From Gemmatimonadaceae bacterium (GTDB taxonomy: Bacteria > Gemmatimonadota > Gemmatimonadetes > Gemmatimonadales > Gemmatimonadaceae), in contig JAICOJ010000029.1 of assembly GCA_025930755.1 (NCBI GenBank), forward strand, positions 1-32,641: 32,641 bases of DNA, given 5' to 3'. The translations under genes were made by a program, and so were the position numbers. The notes below the pieces were generated by a model. It was not told the DNA's origin. It did no database searches and saw only the letters and a program-made list of their open reading frames with translations. Positions 20,529 through 28,135 of the stretch are shown piece by piece (the stretch's first letter is position 1; every line of letters begins with the position of its first letter).

Positions 20529-22423
20529 TCGCGCACGTAGACCGGAATTCGCGACCGCACCGGAGGAAGTCCGCCGCGACCGAGCGACAGGATCTCCAGG
20601 GTGAGCTCTCGCGCCTCCGACGGAGTGAACTCCACGTCCCACGCCTCGCCCGTTCCCATGACGAGGCGGGCGCCGCGCATGACGGCCTGGTGTGGTGGGA
20701 GCGTCGCTCCGTCCTTCGCCACGGCGCGCCACCGTTGCAGGGCCGTATCCGCGAGCAGGCGGATGACTTTCGTATCATTTGGCGCGATCGCGAGGAAACG
20801 CAGGCGGTAGGTGAGGCCTTGGCGAAGCTCCATCGGCGCACCTGTCGTGTCGCCATTCACGTTTGGCGGTGACTCTGCCAGCGGGCCGCTCGTGCTCAAC
20901 ATGATCACGCGGTCGATCGTGGTGTCGCGCTGGTACCCCGGCTCGACCACGAGCAGCGGCGCGTAGAGGCCGCCGCCCATCTGGGCGATCTCGTGAGCGT
21001 GCGTGTGGTACATGAACGTCCCGGCGCGCGGAGGTGTCATGCGTGCGACGAACGAATCGCCGGGCGCGATGGCGGGTGCGAGGCGCTTCCCGATCCCACT
21101 CCAGTGCCCAACGCCGTCGAAGTAGCTGTCGAGCTCGATCCCGTGCCAATGCACGCTGACGGGCTCGCGCGCCCGATTGATCACCGTGATCGCGGCGGGC
21201 TCGCCGCGCACGAGCGTGATCGTCGATCCCGGGAGCCGAAGGGAATCGGAAGCGGGCTCGCGCTCGCCGTTCTGAAGGACGAAGCCGTACGCGTGACCGG
21301 TGCCGTACACGCTGTCCTTCTGGGTGACGAACAGGCGGAGCGTGCGGCGCGGAGGATCGGGAGGGCGCGCCGGCTCGTTAGGCCTCGGCCGTACGTGGAT
21401 GCCCATCACCAGGCCGGACATCTCATGCTCGGCGTGGCCCGCGTGGCCGCCGTTCGCCCGGGCTGAGGGGAAGAGCGCGGCAGGACGAGAGCGCCCCGAG
21501 ATGTGCTCCACGAGATGGCAGTGGAAGAGCCAGTTTCCCGGCGTGTGCGGAGACCACGTCAGCGCCATCGTCGTCCCGCGCCCCAGGAGCTCGGTCACGA
21601 CCGTTCGACGTGCGCCCTCGGCGAGGAGGGTGTCGCGCACTGCGTTGCCCCGTGAGTCGACGCGATAGTAGAAGCCGTGCAGATGCAGCGGGTGACCGCG
21701 CCGTGTCGTGTTGATGAAGCGCCACTGGACGCTGTCACCGACCGTGTGGGTCAACCGTTCGGTGTGGGGCCAGGCGCGGCCGTTGAACACCAGAACCTCT
21801 TGCCGCCGCTCCACCGGCGTGCCGAACGGCGTCCGGTTGCCGCGCCACAGCCCCATCACGAAGATGCGGTCCTTGGGACGCCGGGTGGCGCCGGCCGTAT
21901 CGACGACGATCGCTCCGCTCAGCTGGCCATCGGCGTATTGCCCGAAGGGAAACGTGTCGCGCGAGGTGCGCGCCGAATAGAAATACGTTCCCACGGCGCC
22001 CGCGCGGATCCTGAACAGCGTGGTGTGCCCGGGGGAGACGTCGACGCTATCGAGCTTCTCGGACGGGCGATGCTGGAGCCCGTACACCCGCAGCGTCTCG
22101 GGAAGCGCGTTCCTCAGCGCGATGTCGATCTCGGTCCCGACCGGTACGCGGACGAGCGGCCCCGGGATCTGGGGGCGCTTCCCTTCCTCCGTGAAGGCAT
22201 AGATCGCGAGCTCGGGGCCGTCCGGGCCCTCGGGACGCCAGACGGCCGGCTGCGCCGTCATTCGCAGCGTGAGAACGCCGTCGCGGAGCGTGCCGGCGGG
22301 CGTGCGATTGTCGTTAGGAATGACGCGAGGAGGGGCGGCCACGTCGGTGACAGTCGACGTCGACAGTAGAGTGACCACTCCGAGCGCCAGAATGTGCAGG
22401 GACTGCGGCATCGCGGGACCCAT
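20525..22423 (-). CDS. Second multicopper oxidase with permuted copper-motif order
   Basis: A 632-residue protein with an N-terminal signal-like helix (SLHILALGVVTLLSTSTVT). It is a clear paralogue of the MCO at 11963-13858, with motifs in the same order: degenerate first domain (VYGLQHR, YFYSART), then HPLHLHG (His244, 247, 249) and WLFHCHLVEH (His301, Cys302, His303, His307), then VHWHG (His425, 427) and YHTH (His473, 475), then a degenerate last domain. A His-rich loop, GGHAGHAEHEMSG, follows the Cys motif; the same place in the paralogue has RAHAAHVGNH. Translation could also begin at the ATG at 22411. Here there is no adjacent TonB receptor; the gene stands alone, divergent from the DUF5655 gene. 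Confidence 0.92.
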   Translation of the reverse strand: MGPAMPQSLHILALGVVTLLSTSTVTDVAAPPRVIPNDNRTPAGTLRDGVLTLRMTAQPAVWRPEGPDGPELAIYAFTEEGKRPQIPGPLVRVPVGTEIDIALRNALPETLRVYGLQHRPSEKLDSVDVSPGHTTLFRIRAGAVGTYFYSARTSRDTFPFGQYADGQLSGAIVVDTAGATRRPKDRIFVMGLWRGNRTPFGTPVERRQEVLVFNGRAWPHTERLTHTVGDSVQWRFINTTRRGHPLHLHGFYYRVDSRGNAVRDTLLAEGARRTVVTELLGRGTTMALTWSPHTPGNWLFHCHLVEHISGRSRPAALFPSARANGGHAGHAEHEMSGLVMGIHVRPRPNEPARPPDPPRRTLRLFVTQKDSVYGTGHAYGFVLQNGEREPASDSLRLPGSTITLVRGEPAAITVINRAREPVSVHWHGIELDSYFDGVGHWSGIGKRLAPAIAPGDSFVARMTPPRAGTFMYHTHAHEIAQMGGGLYAPLLVVEPGYQRDTTIDRVIMLSTSGPLAESPPNVNGDTTGAPMELRQGLTYRLRFLAIAPNDTKVIRLLADTALQRWRAVAKDGATLPPHQAVMRGARLVMGTGEAWDVEFTPSEARELTLEILSLGRGGLPPVRSRIPVYVRD

Positions 22424-22521
22424 GGTGTCGGAGCACAGATGCTATGGCGAACGGGGCGCGGGCACAATACGCAACGACGGCCGCGCGTGGTGCCAGTACG
22501 ATGCCGGACGTATCATCGGGC

Positions 22522-22971
22522 ATGAACCCCTCGCTGTGGCGCTGCGAGCGATGTGGCCGCGCGTTCGCGAACCGCAACCAGTCACACGCCTGTGGCACCC
22601 ACGACCTCGACCATCACTTTGCCGGTAAGCCGCCGGAGATCCGGGCGCTGTTCGATGCGGTGGTCGCGGTGATTCGGGCCATCGGACCGGTGGAGGTCAT
22701 CCCTGAAAAGACGCGCATCGCGTTTCACGTGCGGATGTCATTCGCGCAGATTACGCCACGCCGTGCATGGCTCGACGGCCACGTCGTGCTCGCCCGGCGC
22801 CTCGAGAGCCCGCGCTTTCGCCGCATTCAGACCTTTTCGCCGCGCAACCACCTGCACGCTTTCCGCCTCGAGCGCCCGGAGGACATCGACGCGGAATTTC
22901 GGCACTGGATGGCCGAGGCGTACGCGGTGGGAGAGCAGAAACACCTCGCGAAAGGCCCCGGGCATGGGTAA
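22522..22971 (+). CDS. DUF5655 domain protein with N-terminal zinc-finger-like motif
   Basis: A 149-residue protein. It opens with WRCERCGRAFANRNQSHACG, which looks like a CxxC...H...C zinc knuckle. The body follows the DUF5655 pattern: HHFAGKPPEIRALFDAVV, KTRIAFHVRMSFAQITPR and a C-terminal WMAEAYAVGEQKHL. The domain is of unknown function and is thought to be related to nucleotide or DNA metabolism only by neighbourhood. In-frame ATGs also occur at 22444 and 22501; I chose the one just before the family homology. It is divergent from the second MCO across about 100 bases, where I see no convincing promoter. Confidence 0.85.
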   Translation: MNPSLWRCERCGRAFANRNQSHACGTHDLDHHFAGKPPEIRALFDAVVAVIRAIGPVEVIPEKTRIAFHVRMSFAQITPRRAWLDGHVVLARRLESPRFRRIQTFSPRNHLHAFRLERPEDIDAEFRHWMAEAYAVGEQKHLAKGPGHG

Positions 22972-23020
22972 CGTGCGGTGTTGATGACGGAGGCTCGAAT
23001 GATTCACCGGTTGGTCACCG

Positions 23021-23596
23021 ATGACCGCGATTGACGCGAGGCGGCTTCTGCTCGTCGGGCTCCTGGCCTGCTCGCCCGCAGGACGGGATCGCGTCGACAC
23101 CGCGTCGGCCACCGCGGATACGGCGCGCGATTCGGCGGTGGCTGCCGATACGACGCCGCCGCGATGGGTCGTTCGCGCCGATGGAATCGGTCCCCTTCGC
23201 GTGGGCGTGCCACTCGCCGCTGCCTCGCGGACGTTAGGCGAGACGTTGCGCGTGACGCAGGCCGGCTGCGATCACGTGAATCCCACGACGATGCCCGAGG
23301 GCATCCTGCTGATGGTCATCGACGACACCGTCGCGCGGGTCGAGGTCGGTTCGGCGGGCATTCACACCGCCGAGGGCGCCCAGGTGGGTGACAGCGAGTC
23401 GCGCGTGTTGGAGTTGTACGGCGCCCAGGCTCGGATCGAGCCGCACAAGTACACCTATCCCGACGGCCATTACGTGGTGGTGACGCGGCCTGGCGACACG
23501 CTCCACCGCATCATCTTCGAGACGCTCAAGGGCCGGGTGACCCTCTATCGCGCCGGGCGCGTGCCCGCCGTGCAGCTGGTGGAGGGATGCTCGTGA
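23021..23596 (+). CDS. Predicted lipoprotein or secreted protein, unknown function
   Basis: A 191-residue protein with a lipoprotein-type signal (RRLLLVGLLACSPAG, Cys17) and an Ala/Asp/Thr-rich linker to about residue 48. The globular part starts GIGPLRVGVPLAAASRTLG and contains MVIDDTVARVEV, AQVGDSESRVLELYG and a C-terminal VEGCS, so it may contain a disulfide. The layout of a first strand with VG-x4-A and then IDDTVARVEV occurs in small secreted beta-proteins in Proteobacteria and others, but no function is known. The CGTTAGGC octamer lies at 23232 inside the gene. Confidence 0.8.
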   Translation: MTAIDARRLLLVGLLACSPAGRDRVDTASATADTARDSAVAADTTPPRWVVRADGIGPLRVGVPLAAASRTLGETLRVTQAGCDHVNPTTMPEGILLMVIDDTVARVEVGSAGIHTAEGAQVGDSESRVLELYGAQARIEPHKYTYPDGHYVVVTRPGDTLHRIIFETLKGRVTLYRAGRVPAVQLVEGCS

Positions 23597-23600
23597 CGCC

Positions 23601-23742
23601 GGAGTCGGCGGTCAGGGGTCAGGGATCAGGGGGATGTCAAGGTGAAGGGGTTAGGACACGCGTTGCCGTTCTCTCCTCAAACCCATTCCCTGACACCCCC
23701 CGATCCCTGACTCCTGACTCCTGATCCCTGACTCCTGACTCC
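23601..23742. repeat. Heptad-repeat foldback element (GTCAGGG / TCCTGAC type)
   Basis: The left arm (23601-23639) has GTCAGGG, GTCAGGG, ATCAGGG heptads. The right arm (23686-23742) has ATCCCTG and ACTCCTG heptads in the order 1-2-2-1-2-2, giving a 21-base super-period. About 30 bases of the left arm (23610-23639) pair with the right arm at 23691-23720 with few mismatches and one gap. The right arm runs right up to the ATG at 23744, so it forms the whole leader of the DJ-1/PfpI gene and there is no ribosome site. Confidence 0.8.
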
Positions 23743-23743
23743 C

Positions 23744-24364
23744 ATGTCCAAACACACCGTTCACTGCTACGTCTTCGACACGCTGGCTGACTGGGAGTAC
23801 GGCTTCGCGGTCGCGGGGATCAACAACACCCAGTTTCACCGCGTGCCCAACGAGTGGCAGGTGAGGACCGTTGCGCCGGGACGCGATCCGATCGTCACCT
23901 CCGGCGGCGTGCGCATCGTTCCCGATCTGGCGCTCGACGAGCTGTCACCGGCCGACAGTCGCATGCTCATTTTGCCCGGCGGCGACACGTGGGACGAAGG
24001 CGGAAACACCGAGGCCGTCGAGAAGGCGCGCGCCTTTCTCGCGAGTGGCGTGCCGGTGGCGGCGATCTGCGGCGCGACGGCCGGGCTCGCGCGCGGTGGT
24101 CTTCTCGACGAGCGGCGCCACACGAGCAACGCGCGCGAATACATGATGGCGACGGGATATCGCGGCGGTGCGCTGTACGCGGACGAGCCCGCGGTGACCG
24201 ATGGCGACCTCATCACCGCCGCCTCGATGGCTCCACTCGAGTTCGCGTATCACATTTATCGCCGGCTCGATCTCTACGACCCCGATGTCCTCGAGGCCTG
24301 GTACGGCCTCTTCTCGACGCGGAAGCCGGAGTATTTCGCGGAGCTGATCCGGCTTGTCTCGTAA
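23744..24364 (+). CDS. DJ-1/PfpI family protein (type 1 glutamine amidotransferase-like)
   Basis: A 206-residue protein with the DJ-1/PfpI layout. Glu18 sits in DWEYGF, MLILPGGDTWDEGG (74-87) forms the oxyanion region, and the nucleophile elbow AAICGATAGLA has Cys109, with His126 in the following helix region. The set Glu18/Cys109/His126 is what family members use for hydrolase, chaperone or oxidative-stress roles. Which applies here is unknown. The gene starts immediately after the heptad-repeat foldback element without a normal ribosome site, so its translation may be affected by RNA folding. A perfect 18-bp palindrome lies 16 bases after its stop. Confidence 0.9.
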   Translation: MSKHTVHCYVFDTLADWEYGFAVAGINNTQFHRVPNEWQVRTVAPGRDPIVTSGGVRIVPDLALDELSPADSRMLILPGGDTWDEGGNTEAVEKARAFLASGVPVAAICGATAGLARGGLLDERRHTSNAREYMMATGYRGGALYADEPAVTDGDLITAASMAPLEFAYHIYRRLDLYDPDVLEAWYGLFSTRKPEYFAELIRLVS

Positions 24365-24379
24365 ACGCCCCTGCCGCTC

Positions 24380-24397
24380 GAACGCTCGCGAGCGTTC
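24380..24397. other. Perfect 18-bp palindrome between DJ-1 and acetyltransferase genes
   Basis: GAACGCTCGCGAGCGTTC is a perfect palindrome lying 16 bases after the DJ-1/PfpI stop and 16 bases before the acetyltransferase start. In RNA it would form a short hairpin. No U-run follows, so it is not a standard intrinsic terminator; an operator or mRNA-processing hairpin is possible. Confidence 0.55.
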
Positions 24398-24412
24398 CAT
24401 TCCTCGACGCCC

Positions 24413-24970
24413 ATGAGCGATACCGAACGAGCCAAGATGCTGCGTGGCGAGCTGTACCAGGCCTCGGATCCGGTGCTCGTCGGCGCGCGACAGCGCGCTC
24501 GGCTGCTGTGGATGCGCTTCAACAGCTCCTCACCGGAAAACGCCTCGGAGCGCCTCACGATCCTCATGGACCTCCTGGGCAAGGTCGCGCCGGGCGCGTG
24601 GATCGAGCCACCCTTCTACTGCGACTACGGAACGCAGATCGAGCTCGATGAAGACGTGTTCGTCAATTTTGGCTGCGTCCTGCTCGATCCCGCCCCCATT
24701 CGTATCGGAGCGCAGACACAGCTCGGTCCCTACGTCCAGCTCTATACGGCCGATCACCCTCGTGAGGCAGCGGCGCGTGTGGCAGGCCCGGAACTGGCCA
24801 GGCCCATCACCATCGGCAAGCGCGTGTGGATCGGCGGCGGCGCGATTGTCCTGCCGGGTGTGACGATTGGGGATGACACGACCATCGGGGCGGGGAGCGT
24901 GGTCGCGCGGGACATTCCGCCAGGCGTCGTGGCGGCAGGCAACCCCTGCACGGTGATCCGCACTCTGTAG
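24413..24970 (+). CDS. Maltose/galactoside O-acetyltransferase-type enzyme (left-handed beta-helix)
   Basis: A 185-residue protein of the LacA/NodL/Maa group. An N-terminal helix region (ERAKMLRGELYQASDPVL) is typical. The left-handed beta-helix of hexapeptide repeats covers about 63-185, with DEDVFVNFGCVLLDPAPI, and catalytic His115 in YTADHP. The C-terminal GNPCTVIRTL is the usual end. Family members transfer acetyl from acetyl-CoA to sugar hydroxyls; the acceptor here is unknown. The length matches the family. No ribosome site is evident before the ATG. Confidence 0.93.
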   Translation: MSDTERAKMLRGELYQASDPVLVGARQRARLLWMRFNSSSPENASERLTILMDLLGKVAPGAWIEPPFYCDYGTQIELDEDVFVNFGCVLLDPAPIRIGAQTQLGPYVQLYTADHPREAAARVAGPELARPITIGKRVWIGGGAIVLPGVTIGDDTTIGAGSVVARDIPPGVVAAGNPCTVIRTL

Positions 24971-25024
24971 GAACGGGCACGCGTTCTGCGCGCCATTCAT
25001 AAACGCCCTGCTCGGGAGGATCTC

Positions 25025-26074
25025 ATGAGCCGTCATTCCACACGGTCCAACGCAGGGGATGAGAAACCGCTGAGTGGGCGGGTCGCAGTCGTGGCGGGAG
25101 CGACACGGGGCGCCGGCCGCGGCATCGCGCGCGCGCTGGGCGAAGCGGGCGCCGTCGTGTACTGCACCGGCCGCAGCGTGCGCGGGGAGCCCTCGCCCTA
25201 CGCGCGGCCGGAGACGATCGAGGAAACCGCCGAGTTGATCGTCGCGGCGGGAGGAACGGCGATCGCGATTCGGGTCGACCACACCGATGAGGCACAGGTA
25301 AAAGCGCTGTTCGCGCGCATTCAGCGCGAGCAGAAGCGGCTCGACGTGCTGGTCAACAGTGCCGCCGGCGAAGATCCGCGCATGGGTGGGTGGGAGCAGT
25401 TCTGGAAATCGGACTTGTCGTATCTCTCCGAGGGGTTGCGGCACGCGGTCGTGGCTCACCTCATCACGGCGAAGCACGCCGCGCCGCTCATGATCAAGAA
25501 ACGACGCGGCCTCATCGTCGAAGTGACCGAAGGGGATTCTCTCGTGAGTGGCAGTGGCAACATCATGCGCGATCTCTCGAAGGCGGGACAGAAATCGCTG
25601 GCGATGAGCTTTGCGGACGCACTCCGCACTCACGGAATCGCGGCGGTGGCCATCACCCCCGGCTTTCTACGTTCCGAGATGATGCTCCAGCATTTCGGGG
25701 TGACGGAGGCGACGTGGCGCGACGCCGGGAAGAAGGACCCGCACTTCCTGCAATCCGAATCGCCGCTCTTCGTCGGCCGCGCGGTGGCCGCGCTCGCCCA
25801 GGATCCGGACGTGCTCGCGCGCTCGGGCGACATCTACAGCTCCTGGGAGCTCGGGCGCGACTATGGCTTCGTCGACGCCGACGGCAGCCGTCCTGACTGG
25901 GGGGCACACTTCGCGAAAGTCGTCGTCCCCGAGATGCCCGGCATGCGCGAGGGTGTCGAGCGTCACCTGCAACAGCTCGAGCGTCACGTTCGTCGCGTCA
26001 GGCGATACCTCGGCGACACGAATCCCGATCAGGGGCATCCCACAGAAACGCATGCGACCGCGGGTGTCTCGTGA
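25025..26074 (+). CDS. SDR-family protein with Arg at the catalytic Tyr position
   Basis: A 349-residue protein. The Rossmann nucleotide motif GATRGAGRG lies at 25-33, TGRSVRG and DHTD mark cofactor contacts, and NSAAG at 111-115 replaces NNAG. The catalytic segment reads GNIMRDLSKAGQKSLA: Lys186 is kept, but the Tyr four residues before it is Arg182 (codon CGC, two changes from a Tyr codon). Relatives I recall have YDLAK here. A later AITPGFLRSEMM supports the fold. A C-terminal extension of about 50 residues is charged. It may have a different catalytic group or no oxidoreductase activity. The ribosome site is good (GGGAGG). The gene overlaps the ICMT-like gene by four bases (GTGA). Confidence 0.88.
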   Translation: MSRHSTRSNAGDEKPLSGRVAVVAGATRGAGRGIARALGEAGAVVYCTGRSVRGEPSPYARPETIEETAELIVAAGGTAIAIRVDHTDEAQVKALFARIQREQKRLDVLVNSAAGEDPRMGGWEQFWKSDLSYLSEGLRHAVVAHLITAKHAAPLMIKKRRGLIVEVTEGDSLVSGSGNIMRDLSKAGQKSLAMSFADALRTHGIAAVAITPGFLRSEMMLQHFGVTEATWRDAGKKDPHFLQSESPLFVGRAVAALAQDPDVLARSGDIYSSWELGRDYGFVDADGSRPDWGAHFAKVVVPEMPGMREGVERHLQQLERHVRRVRRYLGDTNPDQGHPTETHATAGVS

Positions 26075-26550
26075 CCGACCCGGCACCAGCCCATCCTGGT
26101 GTTCACTTTCCGCCGCCAACGCTGTTCGTCGTCGGTTTCCTGCTCGCGGTCGCGCTCGACCGCTGGGTGCTCACGCTTCCGCTCGGCGGTATCGATCGGA
26201 CGGCTCTTCTCATCACGGGCTGGATGCTCGTCATTGCGGGAATCCTGCTTCTGATGTGGGCGATGCTGACGTTTGCGCGGGCGCGCACGGCGATCTATCC
26301 CTCGCGACCCGCGCGAACGATCGTGGCCACCGGGCCCTTTCGTTTTTCGCGCAACCCCATGTACGTGGGCTTTTCCGCGGCTTACATCGGGTTGTCCCTG
26401 CTCATGAGCATGGCGTGGCCCCTCGTGGTCCTCCCGCTCGTCCTGCTCTCGCTGTACACCCTCGTCATCCGCCGCGAGGAGCACTACCTCGGCCACGCGT
26501 TCGGAGATGAGTACGCAGCGTACCGGTCGCGCGTGCGTCGGTGGCTCTGA
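26071..26550 (+). CDS. Isoprenylcysteine carboxyl methyltransferase-like integral membrane protein
   Basis: A 159-residue protein with four hydrophobic helices. The C-terminal half has the ICMT/PEMT-type signature: GPFRFSRNPMYVGF followed by EEHYLGHAFGDEYAAYRSRVRRWL. Family proteins use SAM to methylate prenylcysteine or lipid-like acceptors; bacterial members are mostly uncharacterised. It starts with GTG inside the stop of the SDR gene (GTGA), so the pair is translationally coupled. A lipid-type substrate shared by the two is a possibility but not shown. Confidence 0.9.
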   Translation: MTDPAPAHPGVHFPPPTLFVVGFLLAVALDRWVLTLPLGGIDRTALLITGWMLVIAGILLLMWAMLTFARARTAIYPSRPARTIVATGPFRFSRNPMYVGFSAAYIGLSLLMSMAWPLVVLPLVLLSLYTLVIRREEHYLGHAFGDEYAAYRSRVRRWL

Positions 26551-26636
26551 CGGCCCGGGGGCGAACGACCGTCGCGAGACGTTGACGGGTGCGTGACCGC
26601 CTGCGACGTTAGGTAGCGTTTCAACCCAACCATTGA

Positions 26637-27464
26637 ATGCTTCGTCCTTCGTTTACCCGTCGCCCTTTCGGGCTCGCGGTCGTTTTCGCGGGTGCTGTGG
26701 CGGCGGCCTGCGGTGATGGAGTCTCTCTTCCGCGAACGGCACCCGGCTATTACCGCCTCGTGTCCGTCAACGGGCAGTCCCTTCCCTACCTGTCGCCCCC
26801 GAGTATTGGGGCGTTCGTACAGATCACACGTGGCGATCTCGTGCTTCGTCCCAATGGGACCTTCGGCCACGGCATCGGCGGCAGCGTTGGCTTCGGTTTC
26901 GTCGTGGAGGGCACATACCGACTCTCCGCTCGGGAGCTTGTGCTGGAAGGCACGGAGCCGATCGATGATGTCGTCGCGCGTGTGTCCGGAGACTCGATCA
27001 TCTTCACATCGCCTGACTTCGCCGGCCAACCGATGACGTTCACGTATCGCCGAGCGCAGGTGGGGCAGCACACCATGCCGTCAGATCGGTACCGGCTCAG
27101 CTCGATCAATGGCCGCACGGAGGAGCCGCTCGTCGAATACGACACGACGATCGGGAACCAGCGATCGGTCGGCCAGGTCCTCTTCGATTCGCTGATGTTC
27201 AGCGATGGCGTGTTTTTCCGCCGGCATCGGTCCGAGTCGGCGATTGGCTACGTCGATGGCGATGTGAGTACGGTCAGCTCGTCGGAGTGGACGACGTGGG
27301 GAGCGTACGAATCGGGTCCCGGATGGGTCGTGCTCCAGTACTACAGCCCGCCGCCATTCTCGTCGATCGCCCCGCGCGACTCGCTGTCGATCGCGGGTGA
27401 TACGCTGGTGCGTCGCACAGCGTTGATCACAGGCATCAAGGAAGATCGGTACACACGCCCGTAG
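26637..27464 (+). CDS. Predicted lipoprotein with two tandem related domains
   Basis: A 275-residue protein with a signal ending VAAAC (Cys25). The mature part holds two related halves. The first, from about residue 38, begins YYRLVSVNGQSLPY; the second, from about 150, begins YRLSSINGRTEEPL. Each continues with a run of beta strands and GDSIIFTS or GDTLVRRT-type turns near its end. This suggests an internal duplication of a small beta-barrel, possibly lipocalin- or META-like. No family is assigned. The CGTTAGG word lies just upstream at 26607. Confidence 0.75.
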   Translation: MLRPSFTRRPFGLAVVFAGAVAAACGDGVSLPRTAPGYYRLVSVNGQSLPYLSPPSIGAFVQITRGDLVLRPNGTFGHGIGGSVGFGFVVEGTYRLSARELVLEGTEPIDDVVARVSGDSIIFTSPDFAGQPMTFTYRRAQVGQHTMPSDRYRLSSINGRTEEPLVEYDTTIGNQRSVGQVLFDSLMFSDGVFFRRHRSESAIGYVDGDVSTVSSSEWTTWGAYESGPGWVVLQYYSPPPFSSIAPRDSLSIAGDTLVRRTALITGIKEDRYTRP

Positions 27465-27498
27465 AGAGGAGCTGGCCAACGAGAACAGAGGAGGATCG

Positions 27499-28014
27499 AT
27501 GAAGCCTGCATCGTCGGTATCGGGAGTGATCGCACTGTTGCTCTGCATGGCTGCCCCGTTGGCCGCACAGTCCCCGCCAGCGTGCACGCGCGCCGAGCAC
27601 CGGCAATTCGACTTCTGGCTGGGCGAGTGGAACGTGACGCTGCCGAATGGAAGAGCGGCGGGGACGAACAGTATCCAGTCGATCAACGCCGGCTGCGGAC
27701 TGCGCGAGGAATGGAAAGGCGCCGGCGGCTCCACGGGCACGAGCCTGAACGCCTTCGATCCGAGCTCCGGCCGCTGGCATCAGACGTGGGTCGGCAGTGA
27801 TGGAACGGTGCTCTTTCTGGATGGCGGTCTGCGGGACGGCGCCATGGAGCTCTCCGGGGTCACGACCGGGGCCAACGGCGCCAGGACCCTTCACCGAATA
27901 CGGTGGACGCCGTTAGGCGGCACCCCCGCCGGGGTCCGCCAGCTGTGGGAGAGCTCCACCGACGGTGGCAAGACGTGGACGGTGGCCTTCGACGGAAAGT
28001 ACGAGCGGCGGTGA
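27499..28014 (+). CDS. Secreted DUF1579-like protein
   Basis: A 171-residue protein with a signal peptide (MKPASSVSGVIALLLCMAAP, cleaved after LAA or AAQ) and a good GAGGAGG ribosome site. The mature N-terminus, CTRAEHRQFDFWLGEWNVTL, is a strong match to a widespread group of secreted proteins with a DFWxGxW start. The rest is beta-rich (DPSSGRWHQTWVGSDG, LRDGAMELSGVT, FDGKYERR). The role is unknown. It is followed by a foldback repeat at the junction with the convergent minus-strand gene. Confidence 0.82.
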   Translation: MKPASSVSGVIALLLCMAAPLAAQSPPACTRAEHRQFDFWLGEWNVTLPNGRAAGTNSIQSINAGCGLREEWKGAGGSTGTSLNAFDPSSGRWHQTWVGSDGTVLFLDGGLRDGAMELSGVTTGANGARTLHRIRWTPLGGTPAGVRQLWESSTDGGKTWTVAFDGKYERR

Positions 28015-28026
28015 GGGGGGGACGTG

Positions 28027-28135
28027 TCAGGGTCCGCAGGGTCCTCGGGGTCCTCGGGGTCCGCAGGGTGCGAGGTTGCCAGGGTTTCGGACGCCGAGGA
28101 CCCCGAGGACCCCGAGGACCCCGAGGACCCCGCAG
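28027..28135. repeat. 9-nt repeat foldback element (GGGTCCTCG / GAGGACCCC) at a convergent junction
   Basis: The left arm (28027-28068) has consecutive GGGTCCGCA, GGGTCCTCG, GGGTCCTCG, GGGTCCGCA nonamers. The right arm (28092-28134) has four GAGGACCCC nonamers followed by GCAG. The arms are complementary with a central section of about 25 bases. The right arm ends just before the stop of the minus-strand gene, so it could terminate transcription in both directions. Confidence 0.8.

Noticed and set aside
23601-23742. Possible CRISPR array or VNTR in the heptad repeats
   Set aside because: The units are only 7 bases with no spacers, arranged as inverted arms, and no cas genes are present.
26582-26615. 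Promoter with TTGACG upstream of the duplicated lipoprotein gene
   Set aside because: No -10 box at a usable distance.
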